64,000 nt of DNA from Paludibacteraceae bacterium. Lineage in GTDB: Bacteria; Bacteroidota; Bacteroidia; Bacteroidales; Paludibacteraceae. A program made the position numbers and the translations under genes. The stretch is taken from positions 79,187 to 143,186 of the forward strand of contig JAFTIM010000002.1 in assembly GCA_017456885.1 (NCBI GenBank), written 5' to 3'. Below are positions 15,969 to 25,049 of this stretch, in pieces. A model generated the notes under the pieces. That model made no database searches. It had not been told where the DNA came from and saw only the letters and a program-made list of their open reading frames with translations. Numbering within the stretch: position 1 is the first letter of the stretch; the number at the start of each line of letters is the position of its first letter.

Positions 15969-18386
15969 TTATTTTTCACAAGTTATTACAATACGCTCTC
16001 CTTTCGACATCGGGACTTCTATCATATCCAAATTGTTGTTAATGGCAATCGTTACACCGCCTTTATGCATCATATAGCGTTTAAACCCTTCCGGCTTCTT
16101 TATTTTCAACGTATTATCCCTTGTATTAGAGACGATATTCACTGCCATTGCCACTTCATTCCATGCCACATCGACCACAAATCCGCCTCTTGCACACAAA
16201 CCTCTGTACTCACCCGTTTTCCATGCAGATGGCAATGCCGGCAAAATTTCGATGCATCCCTCCTGACTTTGCAACAACATCTCGGCAATACCGGCGATTC
16301 CACCGAAATTGCCATCTATCTGAAACGGCGGATGCGAGCAAAAAAGATTGGGATAAGTTCCCCCTTCGTGATGTTTCTTATTTTTCGATATGGCAGGATT
16401 CAAAAGACTCTTCAAAAGCGAATACGAACGTTCACCATCGTGCAAACGCGCCCAGAAGTTCACTTTCCACGCACGCGACCACCCCGTTCCCGCATCGCCA
16501 CGTCTGTTAAGCGTAACCTTTGCTGCTTCGGCAAGTTCGGGAGTTTGCGTTACCGATATCTGATTACTCGGATATAAACCATACAGATGAGAAACATGCC
16601 GGTGCGTTACCTCAACCTCGTCGTAATCTTTCAACCATTCTTGCAAATAGCCTTTTTTGCTTATCTGCATAGGAGGCATCAAACACAAGGCACTATCCAA
16701 AGCATTTACAAACGCCGTATCGACATTTAATATCTGAGCCGCGTTTTTTGTATTCTTAAACAACTCACTCACAAGTTGAATATCCATGGTAGGTCCCATA
16801 CAGATTTGAACTTTGTCTCTCGAACGAGGCATATAAAAACTATTTTCAGGCGAAGAAGAAGGTGCTGTTACCAACCATCCGCTGTCTTTTTCCTGTATCA
16901 TGCTCGAAAGATAGAATTTTGCAGCTCCTTTCATCACCGGATACACCGATTGCAAATATTCCGTATCCATTGTAAAAGCATAATGTTCCCACAAATGGGC
17001 ACAAAGCCATGCTCCTCCCGTATTGGTCGAACCCCAAAGGGCATCTTCGCCGGGAGCCGTAAACAGCCACGGGTTGGACATCATGTGGGCCACCCATCCG
17101 TCAGCGCCATAAAAAGTAGCTGCCGTCTCTTCACCTGCTACCGACAAACGATTGATGTAGGCTATTAACGGATGATGCAACTCCGAAAGATTGGTTATTT
17201 CCACCGGCCAATAATTCATCTGGACATTGATATTCAGATGATAGTCACCATTCCAAGGTGTATTTACCGTATTTGCCCATAATCCTTGTAAATTGAGCGG
17301 CAAGGTATTTTCGCGTGTCCCTGAAATAAGTAAATAACGCCCATACTGGAAATACAATGCCACAAGCGACGGATCGTCATCTGTTTGAAAATTGTTTAAC
17401 CGCTCATCGGTAGGTAGTTCTTTGCAATTTTCGCCAAGTGAAAAATAGACACGATTGTACTTCTCCTTGTACACGGACTCATGACGTTTTTTCAATTTCT
17501 CATAAGGTAAAGCCGATGCCTCTTGAAGTAGATTTTCCACTGTAAGTTCAAACTCTTTATCCAGCATATCGGTCGAAGATGAAACAAACAGATACGCCTC
17601 ATCGGCATCTTCTATCATCATGTTGTTGTTGTCAAACGTCTGCTTTCCACCATACTGAACCACCTTCAGTTTTGTCCGATAACGAACTCCATCGACATTC
17701 TTCTGTCCGCTACTGAGCAGACCTTCCATGCAAATGGCATCTCCATCGATAAACGTTTTCGATTGTCGCGGACGATTCAATGTTGCATCGAAACTGATTT
17801 TCCCTTTCTTGTTTGCCGACAATTTAACAACAATCACGTCTTCCGAATGCGAAACAAAATATTCACGATAATAATGTGTACCGCCCAAACAGAACGAAGT
17901 GTATGCCGTTGCATTGTCCAACACCAATCCGCGACGATAATCCGTCAAAGAATCTTCCGGCAAATGATATGTCAATCTTAAATTTCCCAGCAGTTGATAC
18001 GAACCATAAGGGCCGTTTACACCTGCGGCAGAGCCTTTACCTCCACACAAAAAATGTTTATACACTAATGCTTGCGCTTGTTTGTTTTTACCCTCTAACA
18101 ACAATTTCCGTATTCTCGGAAGGTATTTTTTTGCATTTTGATTTTGTTGCAAACTATCAAAACTCCCCGACCACATCGTAATATCGTTCAGCACGATGTT
18201 TTCACTATAGACACCACCCGTAGGCATTGCACCCAAACGACCATTCCCCAAAGGCAAAGACTCTTCCCATATTTTTGCCGGAGCACGATACCACAACTCC
18301 AAATCCGGCGTTTCAGTTGTTTTATCGGAGCAACTGACAGCAAGCAAAAAGAGTGAAAAAACGGACAAAAATTTGATTTTTCTCAT
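15969..18386 (-). CDS. GH95 family alpha-L-fucosidase-like lipoprotein
   Basis: 805 residues. Lipoprotein signal MRKIKFLSVFSLFLLAVSC (Cys19). The N-terminal GH95 signature LWYRAPAKIWEESLPLGNGR is at about residues 31-50. Core motifs are HLNINVQMNYWPVE (N385, N387), SPENSF (E514), LQEWLKDYDEVEVTHRHVSHLYGLYP cut here at its start (E583), and PPFQIDGNFGG (D691). By family knowledge a conserved Asn pair/Asp and a Glu do catalysis; N385, N387, D691 and probably E514 are the candidates. GH95 enzymes release alpha-1,2-fucose or galactose from host or plant glycans. Surface or periplasmic. It is oddly lodged between lon and prfA with gaps of 11 and 5 bases. Confidence 0.93.
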   Translation of the reverse strand: MRKIKFLSVFSLFLLAVSCSDKTTETPDLELWYRAPAKIWEESLPLGNGRLGAMPTGGVYSENIVLNDITMWSGSFDSLQQNQNAKKYLPRIRKLLLEGKNKQAQALVYKHFLCGGKGSAAGVNGPYGSYQLLGNLRLTYHLPEDSLTDYRRGLVLDNATAYTSFCLGGTHYYREYFVSHSEDVIVVKLSANKKGKISFDATLNRPRQSKTFIDGDAICMEGLLSSGQKNVDGVRYRTKLKVVQYGGKQTFDNNNMMIEDADEAYLFVSSSTDMLDKEFELTVENLLQEASALPYEKLKKRHESVYKEKYNRVYFSLGENCKELPTDERLNNFQTDDDPSLVALYFQYGRYLLISGTRENTLPLNLQGLWANTVNTPWNGDYHLNINVQMNYWPVEITNLSELHHPLIAYINRLSVAGEETAATFYGADGWVAHMMSNPWLFTAPGEDALWGSTNTGGAWLCAHLWEHYAFTMDTEYLQSVYPVMKGAAKFYLSSMIQEKDSGWLVTAPSSSPENSFYMPRSRDKVQICMGPTMDIQLVSELFKNTKNAAQILNVDTAFVNALDSALCLMPPMQISKKGYLQEWLKDYDEVEVTHRHVSHLYGLYPSNQISVTQTPELAEAAKVTLNRRGDAGTGWSRAWKVNFWARLHDGERSYSLLKSLLNPAISKNKKHHEGGTYPNLFCSHPPFQIDGNFGGIAGIAEMLLQSQEGCIEILPALPSAWKTGEYRGLCARGGFVVDVAWNEVAMAVNIVSNTRDNTLKIKKPEGFKRYMMHKGGVTIAINNNLDMIEVPMSKGERIVITCEK

Positions 18387-18397
18387 AACAAGTTTCT

Positions 18398-20812
18398 TTA
18401 TTCTTCCAATGCAATTTGTATAACATCTTTAATATCCTTCACATAGTGAAATACAAGTCCTTTTATGTAATCTTGATTGATTTCGTCAATGTCTTTCTTA
18501 TTGTCTTCGCACAAAATAATTTCAGTAATGCCGGATCGTTTGGCTGCCAAAATTTTTTCGCGAATACCACCTACCGGCAACACTTTTCCCCTCAAGGTAA
18601 TCTCGCCTGTCATGGCAAATCCCTTGCGTACACGACATTTTTTCAATGCCGATACCAAAGCGGTTACTATCGTGATTCCGGCCGAAGGTCCGTCTTTCGG
18701 AATTGATCCCTCCGGCACATGCACATGTATATTGTAAGAATCCAACTCTTTCTGACTCACGCCTAACTCCGCCGTATGCGATTTGATATATTCCAAGGCC
18801 AATATTGCCGACTCTTTCATCACATCGCCAAGATTTCCGGTCAAAGTCAGTCTCTTTTCCTTTCCTTTACTCAAACTTGCTTCGACAAACAGAATTTCAC
18901 CGCCTACACTCGTCCAAGCCAATCCCGTCACAACACCCACATAATCGTTACCTTGATATTTATCTCTCGAATAACGCGGTACTCCAAGCAATTCACGAAC
19001 ATCTTTTATAGTCAGCGTCGGCTTGTAACTTTCCTCCATAGCAACCTTTTTAGCGATTTTGCGAATCACCTTTGCGATTACCCTATCCAATTCTCTGACG
19101 CCCGATTCGCGTGTATACGACTCTATCAAATCGCGAACAACCGATTTTGAGAAAACCAAATCCTTTTTGTTCAATCCGTGAGCCTCCATTTGTTTCGGTA
19201 TCAAATGCTTTTGGGCTATTTCCACTTTTTCTTCTGCCACATAGCCACTTACCTCTATCAATTCCATTCTGTCCAACAAAGGCTTACTGATGCCCGACAA
19301 ACTATTGGCAGTAGCGACGAATAGCACTTTGGACAAATCATAATCTAAATCTAAATAATTATCGTGAAAAGCCACATTCTGTTCCGGATCGAGCACCTCA
19401 AGCAATGCCGCCGACGGATCACCTTTAAAATCCCTATTCACTTTATCAATTTCATCAAGCACAAAAACAGGATTCGAAGTCCCCACTTTCTGAACATTCT
19501 GAATAATACGTCCCGGCAATGCTCCAATGTAGGTTCTGCGATGCCCACGTATTTCCGCCTCGTCCTGCATTCCTCCCAACGAGATTCGGGCATATTTTCT
19601 ATTCAAAGCCTCGGCAATTGATTTCCCGAGCGAGGTTTTACCAACCCCCGGAGGTCCATAAAGACATATTATCGGCGACTTAAAATTTTTCTGTAATTTC
19701 AAAATAGCCAAATGCTCCAAAATACGTTCTTTGACATCATCTAATCCGTAATGGTCCTTATCGAGAATGCGTTGAGCCCGCTTCAAGTCGAAATTATCCT
19801 CGGTATATTCATTCCATGGTAGATTCAATATGGTTTCCACATAATTTAATTGTACCGAGTAGTCCGGCGAATGAGGATTTGTCCGTTCCAAACGTCGCAA
19901 CTCTTTTTCAAAGACTTTTTTGGTTTTCTCATCCCATTTTTTCGACTTCGCACGCTCTCTAAATTCGTCCAATTCTTGTTCCTCATCGACTCCACCCAAC
20001 TCATCTTGAATGGTCTTCATCTGCTGTTGTAAGAAAAATTCACGTTGTTGCTGATCAATGCCCGAACGCGCTTTCGACTGTATATTTACCTTTATCTCAA
20101 GCAATTGAAGTTCTTTTGTCAGTAAATCAAGAAGCAGATTTCCTCGTTTTTCCAAGTCATCGAACAAAAGCAGACGCACTTTATCGTCCACTTTCAAATC
20201 GAAATTTGTACAAATAAAATTCATCAGTATACGAGGAGGTTCTATATTACGAACCGCAAACGTTGCTTCCGATGGCACAACACCCAATTTTATAATTTTC
20301 ACAGCAACGTCTTTTATAGCCTCAACAAGTGCCTGAAATATCTCATTATTGGTCGCAGGCACAATCTCCTCTCGCATTTGTACGCGAGCATGCAAAAACG
20401 GAGTCGTTTTTGTAAGTTCCAACACATCGGCACGTTTTTTCCCTTGTAAAATAACAGTGGTTGTATTGTCGGGCATTTCCAAAATGCGTATAATTTTGGC
20501 TATGGTACCGGTCGTGTATAAATCGTCCAACTCGGGGTCTTCTTTTTTTGCATCTTTTTGCGTAGCGACGCATATTTCTTCATTATTGTTGTATGCAGAG
20601 CGAATCAGCCGCAAAGTTTTTGCCCTGCCTACCGACACTGGCAATACAACTCCGGGAAACAACACCATGTTTCGCAGTGGTATCAACGGCAATTCGTCAC
20701 CGTCTTTCGACTCCACCATCAACACATCATCTTCATCGGCAACCACGGGAATAAACTCCGTTTGCGAATCAGCCACCCCTTCCAACAACATTTCTTCCAA
20801 AGATTTATTCAT
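18398..20812 (-). CDS. lon: ATP-dependent protease Lon
   Basis: 804 residues from MNKSLEEMLLEGVADSQTEF; the longer frame to 20848 is dropped because CTCCTTT (20818-20824) gives an AAAGGAG ribosome site 5 bases before this ATG. N-terminal LON domain (LPLIPLRNMVLFPGVVLPVSV), AAA+ module with Walker A YGPPGVGKTSLGKS and Walker B VFVLDEIDK, and the C-terminal protease with the Ser-Lys dyad in VPEGSIPKDGPSAGITI and downstream KVLPVGGIREKILAAKR. Degrades misfolded and regulatory proteins in the cytoplasm. Confidence 0.97.
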   Translation of the reverse strand: MNKSLEEMLLEGVADSQTEFIPVVADEDDVLMVESKDGDELPLIPLRNMVLFPGVVLPVSVGRAKTLRLIRSAYNNNEEICVATQKDAKKEDPELDDLYTTGTIAKIIRILEMPDNTTTVILQGKKRADVLELTKTTPFLHARVQMREEIVPATNNEIFQALVEAIKDVAVKIIKLGVVPSEATFAVRNIEPPRILMNFICTNFDLKVDDKVRLLLFDDLEKRGNLLLDLLTKELQLLEIKVNIQSKARSGIDQQQREFFLQQQMKTIQDELGGVDEEQELDEFRERAKSKKWDEKTKKVFEKELRRLERTNPHSPDYSVQLNYVETILNLPWNEYTEDNFDLKRAQRILDKDHYGLDDVKERILEHLAILKLQKNFKSPIICLYGPPGVGKTSLGKSIAEALNRKYARISLGGMQDEAEIRGHRRTYIGALPGRIIQNVQKVGTSNPVFVLDEIDKVNRDFKGDPSAALLEVLDPEQNVAFHDNYLDLDYDLSKVLFVATANSLSGISKPLLDRMELIEVSGYVAEEKVEIAQKHLIPKQMEAHGLNKKDLVFSKSVVRDLIESYTRESGVRELDRVIAKVIRKIAKKVAMEESYKPTLTIKDVRELLGVPRYSRDKYQGNDYVGVVTGLAWTSVGGEILFVEASLSKGKEKRLTLTGNLGDVMKESAILALEYIKSHTAELGVSQKELDSYNIHVHVPEGSIPKDGPSAGITIVTALVSALKKCRVRKGFAMTGEITLRGKVLPVGGIREKILAAKRSGITEIILCEDNKKDIDEINQDYIKGLVFHYVKDIKDVIQIALEE

Positions 20813-20817
20813 AAAAA

Positions 20818-20841
20818 CTCCTTTAATATGCCAAAATGACA
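20818..20841 (-). promoter_or_regulatory. lon ribosome-binding site and upstream imperfect palindrome
   Basis: AAAGGAG (20824-20818) is a genuine Shine-Dalgarno match, unusual for this phylum. Just upstream TGTCATTTTGGCA (20841-20829) is an imperfect inverted repeat (TGTCA/TGGCA), a possible operator. No TAnnTTTG element is seen at the usual place, which fits regulation by another sigma factor or a repressor. Confidence 0.4.
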
Positions 20842-20967
20842 GAAACACAGATAACCTTTTCGCGACAGATTTCTACCATCTTGATTATAAACCACTTAAA
20901 ATTTCACATTAAAAATAATGCCTCTATTTACAAGCTGTATGCCAAAAACTTTGTAAAAATACGAAAA

Positions 20968-22155
20968 TTAAGCCTGAAGAGCGCATCTTTTGCACTTGAT
21001 GAGCACTTTTTCATTATTAAAAATTGTGCAAGCAAACAAATAATCGTTTCCGCCATCTTTTAATTTCAATCTTTTGCTAAGCGAATCGACCGTTTCAGGG
21101 AAATTGCGAACAGAAAGATTTGCTTGTTTTACCCCTTCCAGCATCCGATTCAGACTTTTTTTAGAGAAATTACCATAAGTTGCTACTTCAAATATTCGCC
21201 CGGGGAATCCATCTTTCAGTATGTCGGATGTATATAAATGCGTATTCGGGTGCAATTTTTTCAAGCCAAAACGCTGTGCTACCAAACGAAAAGCACCCGA
21301 TTTCAAAACTGCGGCATTTGGCTCATACAAAAATAGTCCTATTTCTTCGGCATACTCACACAAAGCGTTCTGTTCTTCAGCTGGAAGAAACGTGAATGAA
21401 TGCCGACGGGATTGTTTCTGCAAATCGACTGCGACAAAACGAACCTCCTGCCTCTCTCCCCATTTTATCAGAAACAACAACTCTTTGCACTCTCCGTCAA
21501 CTGCTACGATATGGACCTCGTTGGTTTCCGGGAATTGTCTTAACACAGAAGCTATATCAATCATGGGAGAAAGTTTTAACAACACCCTCTGCGACTTTTG
21601 CTTTAACAAAGTTCGCATTGATGTAATATCGGGCATACAATCGGTCAGAGCCACCATCTTTCGACCAAACACATCACGCCGTGCAGGGTCTATATACACC
21701 ATATCCACAAAATCGACCGTATTCAAAAACGCTTCCGCATCCGTTTCAAAAATCTCCGCCACGGTAAAATCCAATACCGAAAAGTTGTGCCGCGCCAACG
21801 CACATAGTTTGGCATTGTGTTCCACATAAAACACCTTCCGAAACGCCTGCCCCATATAAAAACAATCGACCCCGAAACCTCCCGTCAAGTCTGCCAACGT
21901 GTTTCCCGAACACAATTCGGATTTATACAACGCCGTACGTTCCGACGAGCATTGCTCCAATGATAAACGAACGGGAAAACGCAGCTGTTTTTCGGCACAC
22001 CACGACGGTAGTTTTGTCTGCATACGCCGACGAGCCTCAATCTGCGACACAGCCCATACCACGTCTATTGTCGGATATTTTGAAGCGTTAAGCAACAAAC
22101 GATTGAGGTCGTCTGTCATGTGTTCTTCTATGAAATTTTCGGTAGAAACGCTCAT
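20968..22155 (-). CDS. Class I SAM-dependent methyltransferase with THUMP-like domain
   Basis: 395 residues from MSVSTENFIEEHMTDDLNRL; the frame extends to 22266 but the intergenic promoter region argues for this start. The SAM-binding loop is LADLTGGFGVDCFYMG (about residues 98-113), followed by EHNAKLCALARHNF and the catalytic-type VYIDPARRD. The C-terminal part has the THUMP-like region. These proteins probably modify a nucleic acid substrate; the target is unknown. Divergent from tsaE. Confidence 0.85.
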   Translation of the reverse strand: MSVSTENFIEEHMTDDLNRLLLNASKYPTIDVVWAVSQIEARRRMQTKLPSWCAEKQLRFPVRLSLEQCSSERTALYKSELCSGNTLADLTGGFGVDCFYMGQAFRKVFYVEHNAKLCALARHNFSVLDFTVAEIFETDAEAFLNTVDFVDMVYIDPARRDVFGRKMVALTDCMPDITSMRTLLKQKSQRVLLKLSPMIDIASVLRQFPETNEVHIVAVDGECKELLFLIKWGERQEVRFVAVDLQKQSRRHSFTFLPAEEQNALCEYAEEIGLFLYEPNAAVLKSGAFRLVAQRFGLKKLHPNTHLYTSDILKDGFPGRIFEVATYGNFSKKSLNRMLEGVKQANLSVRNFPETVDSLSKRLKLKDGGNDYLFACTIFNNEKVLIKCKRCALQA

Positions 22156-22242
22156 TTTACAACAAATGTACAACGAATATTGCTTCAGCGCAAACAGCAA
22201 TGAAAAATCGCAACAAAGAATCTCTCTTGTAAAGTTTTTTTC

Positions 22243-22250
22243 TATTTTTG
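22243..22250 (+). promoter_or_regulatory. -7 element of the tsaE transcript
   Basis: TATTTTTG, 15 bases before the ATG at 22266. No clear -33 TTTG. It supports the tsaE start at 22266 rather than an upstream in-frame codon at 22248. Confidence 0.55.
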
Positions 22251-22265
22251 CAGAAACAAAAAGCA

Positions 22266-22688
22266 ATGCAGAAAAACATTGTCATATCGTCCATAAGTGA
22301 TGTACAACAAGCCGCAAACGACTTTCTTAAAACCATTGGGAGCCATCGCATTATCGCTTTTTTCGGTGCTATGGGCGTAGGGAAAACAACTTTTATCAAA
22401 GCCATTTGTGAAGCATTAGGTACCGACGATGTTGTCAATAGTCCGACATTTTCTATTGTTAACGAATACGACTACGATACGGACAAAAAGATTTATCATT
22501 TTGATTTTTATCGCTTAAAAAATGCTGAAGAGGCTTTCGATTTTGGAATTGAGGAATATTGGAACAGCAACAACTTCTGCTTAATGGAATGGTCGGAAAA
22601 GATAGAACCCATTTTACCCGACAATTGCCTACGAGTGGATATTACGGAAGAAAACGACGGAACAAGAAATATTTTATTTCATATTTAA
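22266..22688 (+). CDS. tsaE: tRNA threonylcarbamoyladenosine synthesis ATPase TsaE
   Basis: 140 residues. P-loop FFGAMGVGKTTFIKAICEALG (first 20 residues define Walker A), switch NSPTFSIVNEY, then YHFDFYRL and CLMEWSEKI, all standard in the YjeE/TsaE family. It works with TsaB/TsaD in t6A modification of tRNAs reading ANN codons. The rubrerythrin gene follows after 20 bases. Confidence 0.95.
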   Translation: MQKNIVISSISDVQQAANDFLKTIGSHRIIAFFGAMGVGKTTFIKAICEALGTDDVVNSPTFSIVNEYDYDTDKKIYHFDFYRLKNAEEAFDFGIEEYWNSNNFCLMEWSEKIEPILPDNCLRVDITEENDGTRNILFHI

Positions 22689-22708
22689 TCACTAAAAATC
22701 TTACAACT

Positions 22709-23284
22709 ATGAGTATTAAAGGAACACAAACAGAAAAGAATTTGATGCAATCATTTGCAGGCGAATCTCAAGCACGTATGCGTTACACTTATTTTGCAAG
22801 TGTAGCAAAAAAAGAGGGTTACGAACAAATGGCAGCCATTTTCAGCGAAACCGCCGACCAAGAAAAAGAACACGCAAAACGTATGTTTAAACTTTTAGAA
22901 GGTGGTGAGGTTGAAGTAAAAGCCTGCTTCCCTGCCGGAGTTATCGGCACTACGCTTGAAAATCTGAAAGCTGCAGCTTGTGGCGAACACGAAGAATGGG
23001 CAGAAGCCTATCCTCACTTTGCCGACGTAGCCGAAGCAGAAGGTTTTCCTGAAATTGCAGCAATGTATCGTAACATCGCCATTGCCGAAAAAGGGCACGA
23101 GGTCCGTTATCTTGCTTTTGTAAAAAACATTGAAAATGGTACTGTTTTCAAAAAAGACAAAACCACCATTTGGCAATGTCGTAATTGCGGTTTCATTTAC
23201 GAAGGCGAGTCGGCTCCCGAGCAATGTCCTGCCTGCCAACACCCTAAAGCACATTTCGAGGTGATGAAGCAGAACATCTACTAA
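22709..23284 (+). CDS. Rubrerythrin
   Basis: 191 residues from MSIKGTQTEKNLMQSFAGE; an open frame upstream overlaps tsaE and is not used. An N-terminal ferritin-like diiron domain carries the two Glu/His helices (FAGESQARMRYTYFA, ETADQEKEHAKRMF, AEAEGFPEIAAMYRNIAIAE, EKGHEVRY). The C-terminal rubredoxin-like domain has CRNCGFIYEGESAPEQCPAC binding one iron. Reduces hydrogen peroxide in anaerobes, which fits an anaerobic gut-type bacterium. Confidence 0.97.
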   Translation: MSIKGTQTEKNLMQSFAGESQARMRYTYFASVAKKEGYEQMAAIFSETADQEKEHAKRMFKLLEGGEVEVKACFPAGVIGTTLENLKAAACGEHEEWAEAYPHFADVAEAEGFPEIAAMYRNIAIAEKGHEVRYLAFVKNIENGTVFKKDKTTIWQCRNCGFIYEGESAPEQCPACQHPKAHFEVMKQNIY

Positions 23285-23291
23285 ACAAAAG

Positions 23292-23317
23292 AAGTCCCGA
23301 AATTTCGGGACTTTTTT
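23292..23317. terminator. Terminator between rubrerythrin and the SUMF1 genes
   Basis: Perfect 22-base palindrome (half-site AAGTCCCGAAA) followed by T6 on the plus strand and by a T-rich stretch on the minus strand, so it can end both convergent transcripts. Confidence 0.93.
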
Positions 23318-23345
23318 ATTTCTCTAAAACAGTATTTTATTAAAA

Positions 23346-24239
23346 TCACTCCTTAAAACGACAAACTATACGGAAGCCACTCGTGCTGGTTCCTAAATTA
23401 GGATTACCGCTATCGCGATTGGCAACACGGCAAAAATGCTTCACAGTAGCCCAACTGCCTCCTCTAATAACCCTTCGAAATAGTTTGTTTTTTTCATTTT
23501 TAGGTCCTTTAGGGTTCACCTGACTCTCTGTCGGATATTTATCTTCATACCAATCGTAGCACCATTCATAAACATTTCCGCTCATATCATACAACCCTAA
23601 TTCATTTGGCATCAAATAAGCCACCGGATGTTCATTTCTTTTCGAATTGTCCCAATACCAAGCAACTTTTTTAACCTTCTGATGACCACTATACATTAAG
23701 CCGCGGCTTTTATTTCCTCCGCGAGCAGCATATTCCCACTCTGCTTCGGTAGGAAGTGAATATTCTTTTCCCGTTTTCAACGAAAGCCACTCGCAAAATT
23801 TCACCGCATCTTGCCAACTTACATAAACCACCGGATAGTACGAATAATCTTCGGCACTTATCAAATTACCCTCCTCTTTGCAACGCCAATTTACATTTTC
23901 TTTCTCTTCCATTATAGCCTTCTCGTCGTTCCAAATAAAGGAACGTCCTTTCTGTTCTGCATCTGTTATATATCCAGTATCTTCCACAAATGCGGCAAAC
24001 TGAGCAACTGTTATTTCCGTTTTACCGATATAAAAACCATCTAACGTTACAGTATGCACATTTTCTTCATCAATCTCTCTGTACTTATCTCGGTTTGTAC
24101 CCATTTCAAAAGTTCCTCCCTCCACATAAACCATCGTTATATCCAACAACGACGTATTTTCCACATAGTTATACAACTCTGCTTTTATTGGCAGAAGAAA
24201 ACAAGAAACGACAAATAATGTAAATGCAAATTTTTTCAT
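23346..24239 (-). CDS. Exported FGE-sulfatase (SUMF1) domain protein
   Basis: 297 residues. Signal peptide MKKFAFTLFVVSCFLLPIKA. SUMF1/formylglycine-generating-enzyme fold: MVYVEGGTFEMGTNRDKYREID, LDGFYIGKTEITVAQFAAF, WQDAVKFCEWLSLKTGKEYSLPTEAEWEYAARGG beginning near residue 145, YDMSGNVYEWCYDWY, RRVIRGGSW. I do not see the paired active-site cysteines of true FGE (CxxxC-type near the C-terminus), so a structural or GldJ/K-like surface role is as likely as enzyme activity. Tandem with the 24264-25049 paralogue. Confidence 0.9.
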   Translation of the reverse strand: MKKFAFTLFVVSCFLLPIKAELYNYVENTSLLDITMVYVEGGTFEMGTNRDKYREIDEENVHTVTLDGFYIGKTEITVAQFAAFVEDTGYITDAEQKGRSFIWNDEKAIMEEKENVNWRCKEEGNLISAEDYSYYPVVYVSWQDAVKFCEWLSLKTGKEYSLPTEAEWEYAARGGNKSRGLMYSGHQKVKKVAWYWDNSKRNEHPVAYLMPNELGLYDMSGNVYEWCYDWYEDKYPTESQVNPKGPKNEKNKLFRRVIRGGSWATVKHFCRVANRDSGNPNLGTSTSGFRIVCRFKE

Positions 24240-24263
24240 CTTCTATAATTTAATTTTATAATC

Positions 24264-25049
24264 TTACTGATAAATCGCTAATCTAAATCCATAATATATT
24301 CCCCTAAACTCCGGCATATTGGAACTTCTGTTCGTAACACGGCAACTACGAGCCACTCCTTTGTTGCAACCTCCTCGCAAAACCTTATACATACCTTGGG
24401 CTTTAATCGGGTTGGTCAACGGGTACGGCTCGTATAAGTCATAAAAATCCTGACACCATTCCCATACATTTCCGCTCATATCATATATTCCCAACTCGTT
24501 TGGTTGCTTTGTACCTGCACGACAATGGTGTTTTATCTCCGTTGTATTGGCTTCGTACCACGCAACATCATCTATATTATTGCTGCCGCTATACTTATAG
24601 CCTTTGCTATATTTACCTCCGCGAGCCGCATATTCCCATTCGGCCTCGGTAGGCAATCGGAAATTTTGTCCCAGCAATTTATTCAAACGGTTGATAAACA
24701 ATTGGCAATCTTCCCACGAAATATTTTCCACCGGGTTTTTATAACCGCGAAAATGACTCGGATTGTAGTGCATAACGGCACGCCAAAGTTCTTGTGTAAC
24801 TTCCAACTTCCCTATATAAAAATCTGCCAACGTTACTCTATGAATCGGAGCCTCGTCTTCGTAACAGTCAATATCGTTTTCAACCTCATCACCCATCATA
24901 AAGCGACCTCCTTCGACCAAAATCATTTCAAAGGTAATCCCCTCCACCGTAAATTCCAGTTTTTTGGGTTTTTCTTGTTTCTGTGCAGAAATACATCCAA
25001 AACAGAACACAAAGAGTACAAGCAACAAATATTTTATTTTTTCAGCCAT
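24264..25049 (-). CDS. Exported FGE-sulfatase (SUMF1) domain protein
   Basis: 261 residues. Signal peptide MAEKIKYLLLVLFVFCFGCISAQ written here in part; a Cys near residue 18 could allow lipidation but AQ cleavage fits better. Domain motifs: ILVEGGRFMMGDEVENDID, LADFYIGKLEVTQELWRAV, NISWEDCQLFINRLN, FRLPTEAEWEYAARGG, YDMSGNVWEWCQDFY. Its ATG lies inside the end of the S9 peptidase gene (16-base overlap), and the second SUMF1 gene follows after 24 bases. Function not established. Confidence 0.9.
   Translation of the reverse strand: MAEKIKYLLLVLFVFCFGCISAQKQEKPKKLEFTVEGITFEMILVEGGRFMMGDEVENDIDCYEDEAPIHRVTLADFYIGKLEVTQELWRAVMHYNPSHFRGYKNPVENISWEDCQLFINRLNKLLGQNFRLPTEAEWEYAARGGKYSKGYKYSGSNNIDDVAWYEANTTEIKHHCRAGTKQPNELGIYDMSGNVWEWCQDFYDLYEPYPLTNPIKAQGMYKVLRGGCNKGVARSCRVTNRSSNMPEFRGIYYGFRLAIYQ

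Noticed and set aside
23346..25049. The two SUMF1 genes as one split gene
   Set aside because: Each has its own signal peptide and a complete domain; they are tandem paralogues.
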